A DNA stretch of 64,000 nt from Oceanithermus desulfurans (GTDB lineage: Bacteria > Deinococcota > Deinococci > Deinococcales > Marinithermaceae), in contig NZ_JACHEZ010000009.1 of the NCBI RefSeq assembly GCF_014201675.1, positions 49,207 through 113,206 of the forward strand. Direction: 5' to 3'. Both the position numbers and the translations under genes were made by a program. The notes beneath the pieces are model-generated. The model ran no database searches and was not told the origin of the DNA. It saw only the letters and a list, made by a program, of their open reading frames with translations. Position 1 is the stretch's first letter, and the number at the start of each line of letters is the position of its first letter. Of this stretch, positions 63,494 to 64,000 are shown one piece after another.

Positions 63494-63592
63494 CAGGTCC
63501 GGAGTCTTGCCGGGTGCACGTTCGCGGAGCCGTTCGGTTGAAGTTCCACCGGCAACGTCAGCGTATAGGGTCGCTCGTGGACGGCGGCCACG

Positions 63593-63636
63593 GCAAGATC
63601 CCCGATCGCGGCGCTTCGCGCCTCGTCGGGGATGAC
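63593..63636. repeat. GATCCCCGA...TCGGGGATGACG palindromic repeat
   Basis: Arms GATCCCCGA and TCGGGGATGAC are inverted around CGCGGCGCTTCGCGCC, which itself folds. Same general type as 19861-19909. Confidence 0.55.
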
Positions 63637-63643
63637 GAGGAAG

Positions 63644-63744
63644 GGAGGTGGGGTGTGGGAGGTGGGAGGTGGGGTGTGGGAGGTGGGAGGTGGGGTGTGG
63701 GAGGTGGGAGGTGGGGTGTGGGAAGTGGGAGGTGGGGTGTGGGG
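63644..63744 (+). repeat. G-rich tandem repeat, 21-bp unit, about five copies
   Basis: Unit GAGGTGGGGTGTGGGAGGTG plus G, repeated with few changes. The + strand has many runs of three or more G separated by 1-5 bases, so G-quadruplexes are possible. Confidence 0.85.
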
Positions 63745-63910
63745 AGCGGGGGTTGCGGCCGGGACGCGCAAGACGTTGCGTTACGGGGTTTCCACGGGCC
63801 ACGGCCCACGGGCTCGTGGTTCGTGGGCCGGGTTGGGATTGGGTCCCGGGTTTTGCTTTGGAGGTTGGTTTGAGTTTGGGGGGGGTTGGGTGGAAGGGAA
63901 AAGAAAAAAA

Positions 63911-64000
63911 CCCCCCGCACCGCCCTACTTTCCCAGGACCCTGCGGTCCAAGTATCATCGGCGCTGGCGTGTTTCACTTCCGTGTTCGGTATGGGAACGG
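63911..64000 (-). rRNA. rrf: 5S ribosomal RNA, 3' part
   Basis: Read on the minus strand: CGTTCCCATACCGAACACGG, AGTGAAACACGCCAGCGCC, GATGATACTTGG, then TGGGAAAGTAGG and a GGTGCGGGGGG end, the pattern of a bacterial 5S 3' part. The 5' part is beyond the window. A T7 run follows the 3' end (terminator). Confidence 0.93.

Larger units (their letters stand above)
63249..63910. other. Gene-free region upstream of the 5S rRNA end, with hairpins and repeats
   Basis: Frames here only translate the tandem repeats. It contains a CGGGCCA-TGTGGCCCG-like hairpin (63453-63468), palindromes at 63475-63493 and 63593-63636, and the G-rich tandem array. Confidence 0.6.

Noticed and set aside
63157..63958. Proline-rich minus-strand frames with HTPPPTS repeats
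   Set aside because: Translation of the G-rich tandem repeat; no start signal or non-repeat domain.

Overview
The window is high-GC bacterial chromosome. The best fit is a Thermaceae-type thermophile of the Deinococcus-Thermus group (Thermus, Oceanithermus or Marinithermus-like). Reasons: at least a dozen transcription units have a -10 hexamer only 5-6 bp upstream of the start codon (leaderless mRNAs, common in this group); the L25 gene is the long TL5/Ctc form and sits beside pth; LptF/G-like permeases, GTG starts and very GC-rich third positions are frequent; and a 5S rRNA with Thermus-like sequence ends the window. The genus is inference; I could not run a search.

Layout. 1-8.5 kb: two LptF/LptG-family permeases, tRNA-Arg(CCT), a FecR-like protein behind a T17-tract promoter, an ABC exporter, a DsrE-like protein, a frameshifted subtilase-like lipoprotein, tRNA-Pro(GGG) and a TPR protein. 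8.5-19.6 kb: FtsH, two exported ankyrin-repeat proteins flanking a GH8 lipoprotein, a HerA-like ATPase and Ddl. 19.65-21.0 kb: a gene-free block of degenerate repeats with a C18 tract. 21-24.6 kb: luxS-mtnN-prs-rplY and pth, which combine S-adenosylhomocysteine recycling, PRPP synthesis and translation.

24.7-39.1 kb is the defence region. A WYL-domain regulator is the first gene of a complete type I-E CRISPR-Cas operon (cas3-cas8e-cas11-cas7-cas5-cas6e-cas1-cas2), followed after 20 bp by a 60-repeat array (59 spacers). Past the array lie a 5'-truncated DUF4258-like gene, a DUF2283 gene, and a small membrane-protein gene whose 3' end runs without a stop into three decayed CRISPR repeats that keep the 59-61 bp register: a fossil second array or an old extension of the first.

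39-64 kb: a lipoprotein gene, a ClC channel with two frameshifts, and ribokinase. A ~5.5 kb island (di-heme cytochrome c, two membrane proteins, histidine kinase, NarL-type regulator) lies between rbsK and katG and is flanked by a 236-bp duplication of the katG 3' end plus rbsK 5' end (97% identical). Then come katG, nhaA, a PerR-type regulator with a ferritin-like gene, a SARP/BTAD-AAA-TPR regulator, a small exported-protein operon, a MATE exporter, ispE, an iodotyrosine-deiodinase-like flavoprotein, a G-rich tandem repeat and the 5S rRNA.

Two regulatory circuits are visible. Matching inverted repeats at katG and at the ferritin-perR operon suggest a peroxide regulon. Two promoters 20 kb apart share the layout TTGTGAC-N4-TTGTGAC-N10-(-10), typical of PhoB/OmpR-type activation.
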